Origin: Desulfoprunum benzoelyticum
Lineage (GTDB): Bacteria; Desulfobacterota; Desulfobulbia; Desulfobulbales; Desulfocapsaceae
Direction of reading: 5' to 3'
Length of the DNA stretch: 64,000 nucleotides
Assembly: GCF_014201505.1 (NCBI RefSeq)
Contig: NZ_JACHEO010000009.1
Location: 62,001-126,000 of the forward strand
Part shown: piece after piece, positions 48,027 to 57,625 of the stretch
How the letters are laid out: each line of letters begins with the position of its first letter
Position numbering within the stretch: the stretch's first letter is position 1
Notes under the pieces: model-generated
Database searches by the model: none
What the model saw: the letters and a program-made list of their open reading frames with translations, nothing else
What the model was told of the DNA's origin: nothing
Made by a program: the position numbers and the translations under genes

Positions 48027-48227
48027 GTGGTACTCTTTGTTGAAACTGCAGCAGGACCGGAGGTCAAGAAACGGTACTTTGCCGAACTCGATGGTGACAG
48101 AGAAGCAGTGAATGAGGTATTGCGTTACATGGAAAACGACAAGGTTACCCTGCTCACTGCGGCGAAGGCGGTGGAATACAACCATGCTGTAGCTTTATTG
48201 GAATATATCCGGATGGTCTGGCCGTAA
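48027..48227 (+). pseudogene. C-terminal remnant of a DUF488 protein
   Basis: The frame reads KKRYFAELDGDREAVNEVLRYMENDKVTLLTAAKAVEYNHAVALLEYI, which corresponds to the C-terminal third of DUF488 proteins (usual pattern ..RY..EL..., VTLL.A.KD..HNHA..L). The N-terminal two thirds are absent, and the only start is a GTG without a ribosome site directly after a T8 run. So it is a truncated gene. It marks the right edge of the accessory block. Confidence 0.65.
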
Positions 48228-48319
48228 AGTACGCGCCGGTATCAATGGGTGTGAGCCGAAGTACACCGCGCGGCAGCGTAACGTCAGCCCGTGACCAATT
48301 GAAATCCTGAGGAGTTTCC

Positions 48320-48754
48320 ATGGAGAACAGTATCGCCAGGCGCATCAGAGACAGCTTTGCCCGTCAAAGCGTGATGACGACTATCGGGGCAACCCTGACG
48401 GCAGTCGAAAACGGTGCGGTAACCGTCGAGCTGCCGTTTCGTTCCGATCTCACCCAGCAGCATGGCTTCCTGCATGCCGGGGTCGTGACCATGATTGTCG
48501 ATTCAGCCTGCGGCTACGCGGCCCTGACCATGATGCCCGCCTCTGCCGCAGTGTTGACTGCCGAATATAAAGTCAATTTCCTGTCGCCGGCCGAGGGCGA
48601 AAAACTGATTGCCCGCGGCCGGGTGCTCAAGCCGGGCCGCACCTTGACGGTCTGCTTCGGCGAAGTGCATGCGGTCAGGGATGGGCAGGAGAAACTGGTG
48701 GCGACGATGATGGCCACCATGGTCGCACGACAAGATACGGGCTTGACGGACTAG
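48320..48754 (+). CDS. PaaI-family hotdog thioesterase
   Basis: 144 residues of the hotdog fold. The segment TQQHGFLHAGVVTMIVDSACGYAALTMMP contains the PaaI active-site HGxxHAG-like pattern with Asp in VDSA, and YKVNFLSPAEGEKLIARGRVLKPGRTL is the typical second half. Family members hydrolyse acyl-CoA thioesters, often phenylacetyl- or hydroxybenzoyl-CoA. GAGGAG precedes ATG 48320. It converges with the USP gene. Confidence 0.85.
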   Translation: MENSIARRIRDSFARQSVMTTIGATLTAVENGAVTVELPFRSDLTQQHGFLHAGVVTMIVDSACGYAALTMMPASAAVLTAEYKVNFLSPAEGEKLIARGRVLKPGRTLTVCFGEVHAVRDGQEKLVATMMATMVARQDTGLTD

Positions 48755-48838
48755 TCAACCACCCGGTGGCAAAAACGGCCCGACCTCGGCAGGCACACTT
48801 CCTGGACGGATTCGCGGCCTGCCAACGCTATCCGGCAG

Positions 48839-49333
48839 CTATTCATGCATGTGCTTCAATACCCTCTTGCGCAGGTGGGTGGCAATCTCCGGGTCGCGAT
48901 AGCTGATGACCGTGGCCGGGCAGCGGTGAAAAACCCGTTCGGCCACCGAACCGGTGAACAGGGTGCTGATGTCCCGGTTCTTCACCCCCATCACGACCGC
49001 ATCGATGTTTTCCTTCACCACCAGCTGCAGTAATTTCTCGGCCGGATTGCCGACCTCGAAATGGAAGGTCACCTCGTCACCGTTCAGCCCGACCTTTTCC
49101 AGCAGGCGGGCCATCTCCTCCCGTCGTTCCTGGATCAGGGTCTGGAGATAGTGCTCGGTGTCGACCTTGTAGCCGAAGGCGGTGATCTTCTGCACCGCCT
49201 CGAGATCGCGCTCGTTGATGACGTTGATGAGCTGCAGCTCGGCGCCGCAGGCCCCGGCTATTTCGGCGGCGAACCGCAGCATTCCTTCAGTAAATTTCGA
49301 GAAGGCGATAGGTACTAGAATTTTTTTTATCAT
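48839..49333 (-). CDS. Universal stress protein (UspA family)
   Basis: 164 residues, one Usp domain: KKILVPIAFSKFTEGMLRFAAEIAGACGAELQLINVI, then DAVVMGVKNRDISTLFTGSVAERVFHRCPATVI. The ATP-binding loop GxxGxxxxxxxxGS reads here as GVKNRDISTLFTGS, so the first glycine spacing is only partly kept. It lies 31 nt after the TRAP permease gene, a common TRAP-USP pairing, and probably responds to or modulates that transporter. AAGGTAAGGAT precedes ATG 49333. Confidence 0.85.
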   Translation of the reverse strand: MIKKILVPIAFSKFTEGMLRFAAEIAGACGAELQLINVINERDLEAVQKITAFGYKVDTEHYLQTLIQERREEMARLLEKVGLNGDEVTFHFEVGNPAEKLLQLVVKENIDAVVMGVKNRDISTLFTGSVAERVFHRCPATVISYRDPEIATHLRKRVLKHMHE

Positions 49334-49364
49334 ATCCTTACCTTGATCAGCCGATCACATCGTT

Positions 49365-51977
49365 TCAGTTGAATGCTTGCGTAGGCTGGTTGACCTGTGG
49401 CCCGGCACTCCGCCTGGCCCGCCGTTTCTGTGACCACAACACCAGGACGAGCAGAACCAGTGCCGGGATGAACATCCACTGCTTGGGCGGCCGATCGGCA
49501 AGCACCTGGAGATCGAGAATTTCCTGGTCCCAGTCGATGCGAGCTTTTTCCGCCGGGCTGTTGAAGACGACGTTGTCGATGAAGACCCGGCCGTCCTCGT
49601 TGCGGGTGTTGAAGCCCATCGCCAGCAGCCGTTCTTGAGCCGGGGCCTTTTTCCCGGCCGCCAGCGACACCACCATGGTGAATTCGTCGCCGTTCATCTT
49701 CTCGCCCTTCAGGGTCAGGCGCAGCTGTTTCCCCGATGGCAGGTCGCTGACGAACTGTTCCAGCTCCGTCGCCGACCGGGTCTCCAGTTCCGGAAAGATC
49801 CGGTCCCAGAAGAAGCCGGGGCGGAACATGATGAAGGCGACCAGCAGCAGCAGCGCCGTTTCCCACAGCTTGTTGCGGGTCAGCATGTAGTTCTGGGTCG
49901 CCGAGGCGAAGGCCAGCATGGCGATGAGGGCACCGGCCACGACGACGATGAAATGGAGGGTGGAGCCGATGCCGATCATCAGCAGTTCGGTGTTGAAGAT
50001 GAAGACGAAGGGCAGGATGGCGGTGCGGATATCGTACATGAAACCCTGGATACCGGTGCGGATCGGATCGCCGCCGGAAATGCCGGCGGCGGCGAAGGCG
50101 GCCAGGCCGACCGGCGGGGTGTCGTCGGCGAGGACGCCGAAATAGAAGACGAACAGGTGGACGGCGACCAGGGGGATGAGCAACCCGTTCTGGGCCCCGA
50201 GGCTGATGATGACCGGCGCCATCAGGGTCGAGACGACGATATAGTTGGCGGTGGTCGGCAGGCCCATTCCGAGGATGATGCTGAACAGGGCGGTGAAGAT
50301 CAGGGTCAGGGCCATGTTGCCCAGCGAGATGAACTCGACGAACTCCGTCATGACCAGGGCGATGCCGGTCAGGGTGACGGTGCCGACGACGATGCCGGCG
50401 GCGGCGGTGGCGACGCCGATCCCGATCATGTTACGGCCGCCGGCGACCAGTCCGGCGATGAGGTCGTCGATGCCGCGGCGGAAGCTGAACTCTTCTCCAT
50501 GGATCCTGCGGAAAAAACCCTTGATCGGCCGCTGGGAGACAACGATCACCAGCAGCAGCACGGTCGCCCAGAACACCGACAGCGAGGGTGAGAGCTGCTC
50601 GACCGTCAGGCACCACATCAACACCACGACCGGCAGCAGGAAATAGAGGCCGGCCTGAACGGTCTGGCCGAGGTCGGGCAGTTCATCCATGTCGGTGGTG
50701 AATTCGAGTTCGGGCACGCGACAGGCGACGTAGAGAAGGATGAGATACACCGCGAGGGCGAGGACGGCGACGATATAGATCGCCGCTTCCCCGGCTAAGG
50801 TCTTGATCCATCCCAGGCCGTAGTAGGTGGCGGCGCCGATCAGTATCACCCCGAGCAGGACCGACACCATGCCGAGCAACGACTGGGCCAGGGTCTTTTT
50901 GTGCCTTTTCGGCAGTCCCCGCAGGCCCATCTTGCAGGCCTCGAGATGAATGATATAGACCAGGGCGATGTAGGCGATGATCGCCGGCAGGAAGGCGTGC
51001 TTTATGACCTCGAGATAGGAGATGCCGACGTATTCGACCATCAGGAAGGCGGCGGCGCCCATGACCGGCGGGGTGATCTGGCCGTTGACCGAGGAGGCGC
51101 ATTCGATGCCGCCGGCCTTTTCCGGGGTGAACCCGACCTTCTTCATCAGCGGGATGGTGAAGGTTCCGGTGGTGACGACGTTGGCGATCGACGAGCCGGA
51201 GATCATCCCGGTCATCGCCGAGGAAACGACGGCGGCCTTGGCCGGGCCGCCACGCATGTGACCGAGACCGGCGAAGGCGACCTTGATGAAGTAATTGCCG
51301 GCGCCGGCCTTCTCCAGCAGCGAGCCGAAAAGGACGAACATGAAGACCATCCCGGTCGAGACCCCGAGGGCGACACCGAAGACGCCTTCGGTCGACAGCC
51401 AGTAGTGGGACATGCCCTTGACCAGGCTCGCCCCCTTGTGGGCGATGATATCGGGCATGTAGGGGCCGGCGAAGGCGTAGATGATGAACAGGGTGCCGAT
51501 GACCATCAGCGGCGGGCCGAGGGCGCGGCGGGTGGCCTCGAGAAGCAGGATCAGACCGACGGCGGATACCACCAGATCAAAGGTGATCGGAGCTCCCGGC
51601 CGGGTCGAGAGCCCGGTGTAGTTGAGGTAGATGTAGGCGGCTGCAAAGGCGGCGACAAGGGCCAGAATCCAGTCCTGGATCGGGATGAACTTCCTCGGTG
51701 ATGACTTGAAGGTCGGGAAGGCGGTGTAGGCCAGAAACATGGCGAACGCCAGGTGGATGGACCGGGCCTGGGTATCGTTGATGACAAAGAAATCGAGGAG
51801 AAACGGCAGCGGGGATGAATACCAGAGCTGGAACAGGCTCCACAGCAGGGGAACGAAAAACAGCACTCCTTTGGAAATTCGGCCGTGCGGGGCGCGGCCG
51901 CCGCTGTCGATCTCGGCCACCATCTGTTCGAGTTTTTCTGCAGTCAGGAGATTTTTTGTCTCGGTCGCCATAGTCAT
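49365..51977 (-). CDS. TRAP transporter permease, fused DctQM (4TM/12TM) with C-terminal DUF3394 domain
   Basis: 870 residues. Small-subunit-like helices (KGVLFFVPLLWSLFQLWYSS onward) are fused to the large 12-segment DctM-type permease. Its hallmarks are AGAGNYFIKVAFAGLGHMRGGPAKAAVVSSAMTGMISGSSIANVVTTGTFTIPLMKKVGF and GMGLPTTANYIVVSTLMAP. The C-terminal 130 residues form a soluble PDZ-like DUF3394 part (AQERLLAMGFNTRNEDGRVFIDNVVFNSPAEKA) flanked by two membrane segments. It takes up a carboxylate or amino acid by a Na+ or H+ gradient with the TAXI receptor gene next to it. ATG 51977 has GGGA upstream; ATG 51971 is an alternative. Confidence 0.93.
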   Translation of the reverse strand: MTMATETKNLLTAEKLEQMVAEIDSGGRAPHGRISKGVLFFVPLLWSLFQLWYSSPLPFLLDFFVINDTQARSIHLAFAMFLAYTAFPTFKSSPRKFIPIQDWILALVAAFAAAYIYLNYTGLSTRPGAPITFDLVVSAVGLILLLEATRRALGPPLMVIGTLFIIYAFAGPYMPDIIAHKGASLVKGMSHYWLSTEGVFGVALGVSTGMVFMFVLFGSLLEKAGAGNYFIKVAFAGLGHMRGGPAKAAVVSSAMTGMISGSSIANVVTTGTFTIPLMKKVGFTPEKAGGIECASSVNGQITPPVMGAAAFLMVEYVGISYLEVIKHAFLPAIIAYIALVYIIHLEACKMGLRGLPKRHKKTLAQSLLGMVSVLLGVILIGAATYYGLGWIKTLAGEAAIYIVAVLALAVYLILLYVACRVPELEFTTDMDELPDLGQTVQAGLYFLLPVVVLMWCLTVEQLSPSLSVFWATVLLLVIVVSQRPIKGFFRRIHGEEFSFRRGIDDLIAGLVAGGRNMIGIGVATAAAGIVVGTVTLTGIALVMTEFVEFISLGNMALTLIFTALFSIILGMGLPTTANYIVVSTLMAPVIISLGAQNGLLIPLVAVHLFVFYFGVLADDTPPVGLAAFAAAGISGGDPIRTGIQGFMYDIRTAILPFVFIFNTELLMIGIGSTLHFIVVVAGALIAMLAFASATQNYMLTRNKLWETALLLLVAFIMFRPGFFWDRIFPELETRSATELEQFVSDLPSGKQLRLTLKGEKMNGDEFTMVVSLAAGKKAPAQERLLAMGFNTRNEDGRVFIDNVVFNSPAEKARIDWDQEILDLQVLADRPPKQWMFIPALVLLVLVLWSQKRRARRSAGPQVNQPTQAFN

Positions 51978-52140
51978 TCCCTGTCTGTGGATGAATTTGT
52001 GTTGTATCTGCGTCACACCCCTCTGCGTCGATTCAAAAAAGGCATGCAAGCGGTGAAGCGGGCGATGGAAGCGTTCCGGGCCGCCAGGGCGGGGTGAGTG
52101 TCGGTATACGCCGATGCCCCCCCGCCCGGTTCGGTCGGGC

Positions 52141-53124
52141 CTACATCAAGCCTGCTTCCTTGAAATACTTCACCGCGCCATCATGCAGCGGCGCGGACAG
52201 GGCGTCCTTGACCATGTGCTTCTTGTCGAGAATGGCAAAGGCCGGATGGAGCTGTTTGAACTCGTCGAAGTTCTCGAAAACGGCTTTGACCACCTGATAG
52301 ACCGTCTCGGCCGGGACCTGGGCGGATGAGACGATCGTCGCGCTGACGCCGAAGGTCTTGGTGTCGGCGGCGTTGCCACGGTACATGCCGGCGGGGATGA
52401 CGGCCTCGCTGAAGTAAGGATTGGCGGCGAGCAGTTCGGCGATGGCCGGGCCGGTGACGTTGACCAGCACCGCCTCGCAGGCGGTATGGGCTTCCTGGAT
52501 CGAACCGTTGGGATGACCGACGGTGTAGGCGAAGGCATCGATCTTGTTGTCGCAGAGGGCGCCGGCCATCTCGGCGGCCTTCAGTTCAGAGGCCAGCTTG
52601 AAGTCTCCAATCTTCCAGCCCAGTTTGCCCATGACTGCCTCCATGGTGCTGCGCTGACCGGAGCCGGGATCGCCGATATTGACCCGTTTGCCTTTCAGGT
52701 CTTCGAAATTCTTGATCCCGGCTTCGGCACGGGCGACGACGGTGAACGGTTCCGGATGCAGGGCGAAGACGGCGCGAAGGTCTTTGTTCGGCCCGCTTTC
52801 GGCGAATTTATTGACACCTTTGACCGCATCGTACTGGACATCGGACTGGACGACGCCGAAGTCGAGCTCGCCGGCAACGACGGCGTTGACGTTGTACACC
52901 GATCCGCCGGTACTCTCGACGGTGGCACGCAGGCCGTGATCTTTCTTTCCTTTGTTGACGAGACGGGCAATGGCGCCGCCGGCCGGGTAGTACACCCCGG
53001 TAACGCCGCCGGTGCCGATGGTGATGAACTTCTGATCGGCAGCGCCGGCCGGGGTGACAGCGGCCCCGAAATGCATGACGAAACCGAAGGCGACTGCGGC
53101 TAACAGCGAGGTAGTTCTTTTCAT
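52141..53124 (-). CDS. TAXI-family TRAP solute receptor
   Basis: 327 residues with a signal peptide ([24 protein letters not shown]). [26 protein letters not shown] is the TAXI signature. The middle [31 protein letters not shown] and [16 protein letters not shown] also match. It captures substrate in the periplasm for the fused permease. TAXI members are linked to glutamate/glutamine and other carboxylates, but the ligand cannot be read here. ATG 53124 has GGAGG at good distance. It lies downstream of the M20/KamA/ATP-grasp operon on the same strand. Confidence 0.92.
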   Translation of the reverse strand: MKRTTSLLAAVAFGFVMHFGAAVTPAGAADQKFITIGTGGVTGVYYPAGGAIARLVNKGKKDHGLRATVESTGGSVYNVNAVVAGELDFGVVQSDVQYDAVKGVNKFAESGPNKDLRAVFALHPEPFTVVARAEAGIKNFEDLKGKRVNIGDPGSGQRSTMEAVMGKLGWKIGDFKLASELKAAEMAGALCDNKIDAFAYTVGHPNGSIQEAHTACEAVLVNVTGPAIAELLAANPYFSEAVIPAGMYRGNAADTKTFGVSATIVSSAQVPAETVYQVVKAVFENFDEFKQLHPAFAILDKKHMVKDALSAPLHDGAVKYFKEAGLM

Positions 53125-53432
53125 CGTTTTCCTCCTTGGAATTGAGTGGTCTTCCCATATACCGGAGCCCCGGTGAGGGACAGGTTCACCGTACACTGCC
53201 GTGCATCATGCCGGAAGCAGGCCTGGAACATCAATGCAATCAGCATCGTACGTCATCAGTCAGATACCAGCAAACACTAATACTTCCCCATTCGTCAAGA
53301 TTTTTCCTCCGTCCGTTTATAGGGGTGTATTATTAAAATAATTTGATATCAACTAATTATAGAATCATCAGAACGGTCGGAAGAAATCTGGGTCAGGTGC
53401 CTGGCGATGATAAGCGCCACCGGAATGGTATG
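53125..53432. other. Intergenic region ahead of the TAXI receptor gene
   Basis: 308 nt without a gene. AT-rich in its right half, with a 10-bp palindrome TTGATATCAA at 53343-53352 that could be an operator. No convincing promoter or hairpin terminator was seen, so TRAP genes may share a transcript with the M20 gene or have a weak promoter here. Confidence 0.5.
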
Positions 53433-54599
53433 TCAACCGGACCCGAATCCTCGTTCCCGAATGCTCAGGATACTGCAGGCGGCCAGCCGGACCCGGTCCG
53501 GCAGGCTTTGCCGGAGCATATACTCCCGGTCGCTGTGGTCGCCATCGCCGATCGGGCCCATCCCGTCGACGACCGGGATGTCCAGTTGGGCGATGGTGTT
53601 GGCGTCGGACACCCCGCTGCGCAATTCTTCGACGCAGGGGAGGTGGAGTTTGTCCGCCTCGGCGCGGATGAGCTGATAGAGCCCGGAATTGCGGCTGTTC
53701 TGCTCCATCGGCGGCCGGCCGCCGACGTACTGCAACGCTGCGGTGGTGCCGGCAACCGTGGAGTGGGAGGCGATCCCGGCCATGCGTGCCGCCGTTGCCT
53801 CGGCATCGGCTCGGGTCAGGAAGCGGGTGTCGATCTCGGCGACGGCATGGTCGCTGACGGTGTTGGGGCCGATACCCCCATCGATTACGCCGACATTGAC
53901 GACAATGCCGCGGCCGGGATCGTTGAGCCCTTCCAGGGCGATGACCTTGTGGGCCAGTTCGAGGATGGCGCTGGCCTTGTCGGCGCCGGCGGAGGCGGCA
54001 TGGCCGGCGCGCCCGGTCACGATCAGGCGGTAACCCGACCGGCCCTTGCGCCCGGTGACGACCTCGCCGCCCAGGCCGCCGCATTCGAAGCCGAGGGCCG
54101 CCAGGCTCCGCCCTGCCTCGGCCTGGAAGATGGTGGTGGAGGAGGGGGAGCCGATCTCCTCGTCGGAGTTGCACAGCAAGGTCAGTGGTATGTCCGCCAG
54201 CAGTTCGCATTCGGCCAGGGCCTTGATCGTGTAGACGGCGGCGACCAGCCCGCCCTTCATGTCGATCACCCCGGGGCCGGATACCGTGCCGTCCTGATCT
54301 TTGTACCAGTTGAAGGGACTGTCGAGCGGGAACACGGTGTCCATATGGCCGAACAGCAGAAGCGCCGGCCGGCCGTCGCGGCAGGCGGGGGTGCGAAACA
54401 GCAGGTGATCGCCGAATTCGGATTGCCGCACCGTCTCCAGTTCCATCCCGGAGGTCTCCAGGCTGGCGGCGAGCCGGGCCCCGACCGCGTCCACCCCCTG
54501 CTTGAACCGGGAAAAACTGGGCTGGAGGACCAGATCCTGCAGCAGGCGGAACATCCCGCCCTCCTCCCGGCGGCAGAACTGGTCGATCCGCTCCCGCAT
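53433..54599 (-). CDS. M20-family metallopeptidase (carboxypeptidase G2/ArgE-like)
   Basis: 388 residues with the full M20 zinc set: LLLFGHMDTVFP (His, Asp), GPGVIDMKGGL (bridging Asp), CNSDEEIGS (catalytic Glu, zinc Glu), GFECGG and GDGDHSDREYM (His). The dimerisation/lid domain sits between (RLIVTGRAGHAASAGADKASAI). Members remove C-terminal Glu or deacylate amino acids. The ATG at 54599 lies 7 nt behind the KamA-like gene stop, clearly co-transcribed, so it likely acts on a product or precursor of the aminomutase/ATP-grasp pathway. It has no signal peptide, so it works in the cytoplasm. Confidence 0.9.
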   Translation of the reverse strand: MRERIDQFCRREEGGMFRLLQDLVLQPSFSRFKQGVDAVGARLAASLETSGMELETVRQSEFGDHLLFRTPACRDGRPALLLFGHMDTVFPLDSPFNWYKDQDGTVSGPGVIDMKGGLVAAVYTIKALAECELLADIPLTLLCNSDEEIGSPSSTTIFQAEAGRSLAALGFECGGLGGEVVTGRKGRSGYRLIVTGRAGHAASAGADKASAILELAHKVIALEGLNDPGRGIVVNVGVIDGGIGPNTVSDHAVAEIDTRFLTRADAEATAARMAGIASHSTVAGTTAALQYVGGRPPMEQNSRNSGLYQLIRAEADKLHLPCVEELRSGVSDANTIAQLDIPVVDGMGPIGDGDHSDREYMLRQSLPDRVRLAACSILSIRERGFGSG

Positions 54600-54606
54600 G
54601 ACCTGC

Positions 54607-56190
54607 CTATCTGTTGAAGGCGAACAGTTCGTTGGCATAGATCTCGGGGTCGGCGTCGGGATAGCTGACCTCCTCGCCGCTCCACGGTTTCTTGAGAATA
54701 ACGTCGTTGCCCTCCCGGCTCACCACGTTGGAGCGGTGCAGCGGGATCTTGCCGCCGGCGGTGGCGATATAGCGGGGAATGGCGTCGCCGGAGATGTTGC
54801 CGTACATCGACTCGACGATGTCCCGTCCGACCTCGAGGGGGACGCGGAAGTGGGCGAACTGCGGGTTGCGGTAGCTGCAGTTGAACAGGTAGTAGGGCCG
54901 GACATAGGATTCGTGCACGGTCTCGCACAGTTTCCACATCTTGACCCGGGTGTCGTTGATCCCCTTCAGCAGTACGGCCTGGTTGAGCACGGCGAAGGTC
55001 CGTTTCGAAATCCGGCGGAAGACCTCGCGCGACACCGGGGTGATTTCCTGGGCGGTGTTGATCTGGGTCACGACCCGGATCGGCTTGCGGTCGTTGCTGG
55101 CCTCGAGGATGTCGAGCAGTTCGTCGTCGACCCGCATCGGTGCGGTGACCGGTATCCGGGTGCCGAGCCGCTTCAGCCGGACATGGTCGATGCCGTCCAG
55201 TTCCGCCAGCAGCCATTCGATCATCGAATTGGGCAGGACAAAGGCGTCGCCGCCGGTGATCAGCACGTCGCGGATCCGGTCGTTGGCGCGGATATAGTCG
55301 AGCGCCTCGGTGTAGGCCTCCTTCGCATACACCTGGTCCTTGCGGCCGATGTGGGCCAGACGCAGGCAGTGGGTGCAGAACATGGCGCACATGTTGGTGG
55401 CCTTGATCGTCAGCACCCGCGGATAGAACTGGTCGACCAGGCGGGCCGGGGAGTGGTCGGCAGCCACCGGCGGGATCTCGATGCCGGCGTTCTCCACCAT
55501 CTCGCCGGTCGGCACCGACTGCAGCATGATCGGGTCGTTGATCGCTCCCGGCATGATCAGGCTGGTGTAATAAGGGGTCAGCCGCATCCGGTAGGATTGG
55601 GTCACCTTCGCGATCGATTCGAGTTGGGCCGGCGGCAGGTCGATGAGCCTGGCCAGGACCGCGACCGAATCGATCGCGTGGCGGATCTGGCCGGGGAAAG
55701 AGTTCCAGGCGGCTTCGTCCATGCCCAGTTCCGCCATGATCCGCGCCTTGTTCTCGAGAATCCGGTCCCAGGCCTCGATGCCGCTCGGGGCGATGCTGTC
55801 CTTGGCTGCCAGATATGCATCGACCCGGCGATTGGCGCTGGCGGCAATCGGTCGGGCCCGGGTCAGGCGACCGCCGACCGAGACCATGTGCTCGTCGATC
55901 CGCTGGTGCTTGACGGCCAGTTTTTCCAGGTCAGAAAGGTTGAGGCCGAAGTCTCCGGGAGTCCCTTTGCCGGCCCGGTGCAATTCGAGAAGGCGGGCGA
56001 AGAGAGTGATGATCGGGGTGGTCAGTTGTGTGGTGTTTGCCTTGTCAGCCAGCGTATTGATTTCCTCCCGTTCCTGCGTGGAAGGTGCGGCAGCCCCGGT
56101 TGCAGGCTGGGCGAGCGTGTTCAGAAGATCCATGGTGAAGCTGTCGAGCGTTTCGCCATTTACCGTTTTCTGGTTATTGTTGCAGTGCAT
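54607..56190 (-). CDS. KamA-family radical-SAM aminomutase, non-lysine substrate
   Basis: 527 residues. The radical-SAM motif is C268-AMF-C272-TH-C275; ITGGDAFVLP follows, as in lysine 2,3-aminomutase. PLP would be held by Lys481 in ATAGGKIPL, equal to the PLP lysine of clostridial KamA. But the two Asp residues that bind the lysine side-chain amine there (Asp293, Asp330) align with Ser439 (FNCSY) and Thr477 (YIATAGGK). It is probably a 2,3-aminomutase for a substrate other than lysine. The N-terminal 200 residues are longer than in KamA. The start ATG 56190 overlaps the ATP-grasp gene by 17 nt. Known chemistry: 5'-deoxyadenosyl radical and PLP move an amine from C2 to C3. Confidence 0.88.
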   Translation of the reverse strand: MHCNNNQKTVNGETLDSFTMDLLNTLAQPATGAAAPSTQEREEINTLADKANTTQLTTPIITLFARLLELHRAGKGTPGDFGLNLSDLEKLAVKHQRIDEHMVSVGGRLTRARPIAASANRRVDAYLAAKDSIAPSGIEAWDRILENKARIMAELGMDEAAWNSFPGQIRHAIDSVAVLARLIDLPPAQLESIAKVTQSYRMRLTPYYTSLIMPGAINDPIMLQSVPTGEMVENAGIEIPPVAADHSPARLVDQFYPRVLTIKATNMCAMFCTHCLRLAHIGRKDQVYAKEAYTEALDYIRANDRIRDVLITGGDAFVLPNSMIEWLLAELDGIDHVRLKRLGTRIPVTAPMRVDDELLDILEASNDRKPIRVVTQINTAQEITPVSREVFRRISKRTFAVLNQAVLLKGINDTRVKMWKLCETVHESYVRPYYLFNCSYRNPQFAHFRVPLEVGRDIVESMYGNISGDAIPRYIATAGGKIPLHRSNVVSREGNDVILKKPWSGEEVSYPDADPEIYANELFAFNR

Positions 56191-57625
56191 TGTCGGATTC
56201 CACCTCTGTAATGGTTTGCTGGATAAAACCGACTCCCTGGCATATTCCCTCGGCGACATCGTCGCGATTGCGCGCCACCGAGACTACCCGGGCAAGAAAG
56301 GTGCCTGGTGAGACCAGGAAGTTGGTGCCGAGGTGCTCGAGAATCACGAAATCCTTGATCAGTTCTTTTTTCGCGATCTTCCTGAAGGTCTCTCTCTCGT
56401 ATGGATTTTGGGGGATATACCCTGTTGTCAGTTTCTGTTTGGTGATCTTGTAGTTATGGGTTGCCCAGTGGATGCTGCGGTGGTTGCCGTTCATCTCCAC
56501 GGTCTGCGGCGGGAAGCGATTCTCCGTCACGGCGTAATATTCGAGCTCCGGCAGCATCGGCGACCCCTCCGGCAGGGTCTGCTCGAGGGTGAAGCAGAAT
56601 TCCAGGGTCGTTCCCTGTTTGCGGGCATTGATTTCGAGAAAGAAGATCTTCCCGTCCCTGTCGATCAGATAGTCGCAACCGAAGATACCCCGATAGCCGG
56701 CCTTGCCCAGTACTCTGCCGACCTTGACCGTATATTTACGCAACAGGCGCATCTGTTCGTCGCTGGCCAGTGAGGGGAACGACGAGCCGATGAAACGGTT
56801 GCCGTCGACAATGTTCTGGTCGGCGATGCCGGCGATATAGACGTCGTTCTCATTGGCCACGACGGCCAGGACGGTCGGGTCGAGATCGTGGGGTATATAG
56901 CGGGTGACCAGGTACTCGCTCTCCTCGTCCTGGAAGCGGTCGGCAACCTCCTGCTGGCTGTGGGTGATCGACGAGTTGGCCCCCCCGGCCGAGTAGGCGG
57001 CGGAGACGAAAACCCCCTCCGGCCATTGCGCAAAAAGCGGTTGGGTGGTCGCCAGCAACTGCTCCCGGCTTGTGCAACGAAACCCTTCTATCATCGGGAC
57101 GACATCCTGCAGGATTTCATGCTGGAAGACCTTGTTGTTGTATTTCTTGGCGATATGTTTGTCCGGCCCAAGTATCGATACCCTGCTGATCGTGTCCAGG
57201 GTCATCTCGACCACGCTTTCGTAGAGGTTTACGTAAAGCTGGTTCTGGTTCTCGAGGATGTGGTTGATCAGCGCCCGCACCGTCGGGCTGCTGGACACGG
57301 CATTCATGAAGATGGACGACTTCAGCCGACAGCTCATCCGCGGCGGGGTTTTCATGCCGCTGAAATGGTGGTTGGTGATCATGTCCTCATGGGCGATCGG
57401 GTTGATCACCATGACATTGGCATAATTGTACTGGATGCAGACATCGGGCACGATGGCGATGAACTGCACATCGCGGCGTCCGAGTCGCCGTTCGAGCGTC
57501 TCTTTGACGAAATTGTTCAGCGGATAGTTTTTCAGGTCGCCGACATAAAGAAAATAATAAAAGTTGGGGTTGTAGGTAAAATTCGAAAAAAGTACGTCAT
57601 CACCTTGGATTTCCATTTTTTTCAC
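56174..57625 (-). CDS. ATP-grasp family ligase
   Basis: 483 residues. A pre-ATP-grasp part with SILGPDKHIAKKYNNKVFQHEIL is followed by the ATP-grasp fold: TRYIPHDLDPTVLAVV, GYRGIFGCDYLIDRDGKIFFLEINARKQGTT, where Glu331 and Asn333 would bind Mg-ATP. Such enzymes join a carboxylate to an amine through an acyl phosphate. It is the first clear gene of an operon with the aminomutase and the M20 peptidase, so it may ligate the beta-amino acid. GTG 57625 is preferred over ATG 57616, because its GTGA overlaps the stop of an upstream small ORF. No function has been assigned to this family member. Confidence 0.85.
   Translation of the reverse strand: MKKMEIQGDDVLFSNFTYNPNFYYFLYVGDLKNYPLNNFVKETLERRLGRRDVQFIAIVPDVCIQYNYANVMVINPIAHEDMITNHHFSGMKTPPRMSCRLKSSIFMNAVSSSPTVRALINHILENQNQLYVNLYESVVEMTLDTISRVSILGPDKHIAKKYNNKVFQHEILQDVVPMIEGFRCTSREQLLATTQPLFAQWPEGVFVSAAYSAGGANSSITHSQQEVADRFQDEESEYLVTRYIPHDLDPTVLAVVANENDVYIAGIADQNIVDGNRFIGSSFPSLASDEQMRLLRKYTVKVGRVLGKAGYRGIFGCDYLIDRDGKIFFLEINARKQGTTLEFCFTLEQTLPEGSPMLPELEYYAVTENRFPPQTVEMNGNHRSIHWATHNYKITKQKLTTGYIPQNPYERETFRKIAKKELIKDFVILEHLGTNFLVSPGTFLARVVSVARNRDDVAEGICQGVGFIQQTITEVESDNALQQ

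Noticed and set aside
53408..53436. TTGACA-17-TTATCA on the minus strand behind the M20 gene
   Set aside because: Reasonable -35 but poor -10, and it would leave a leader of about 280 nt before the TAXI receptor gene.
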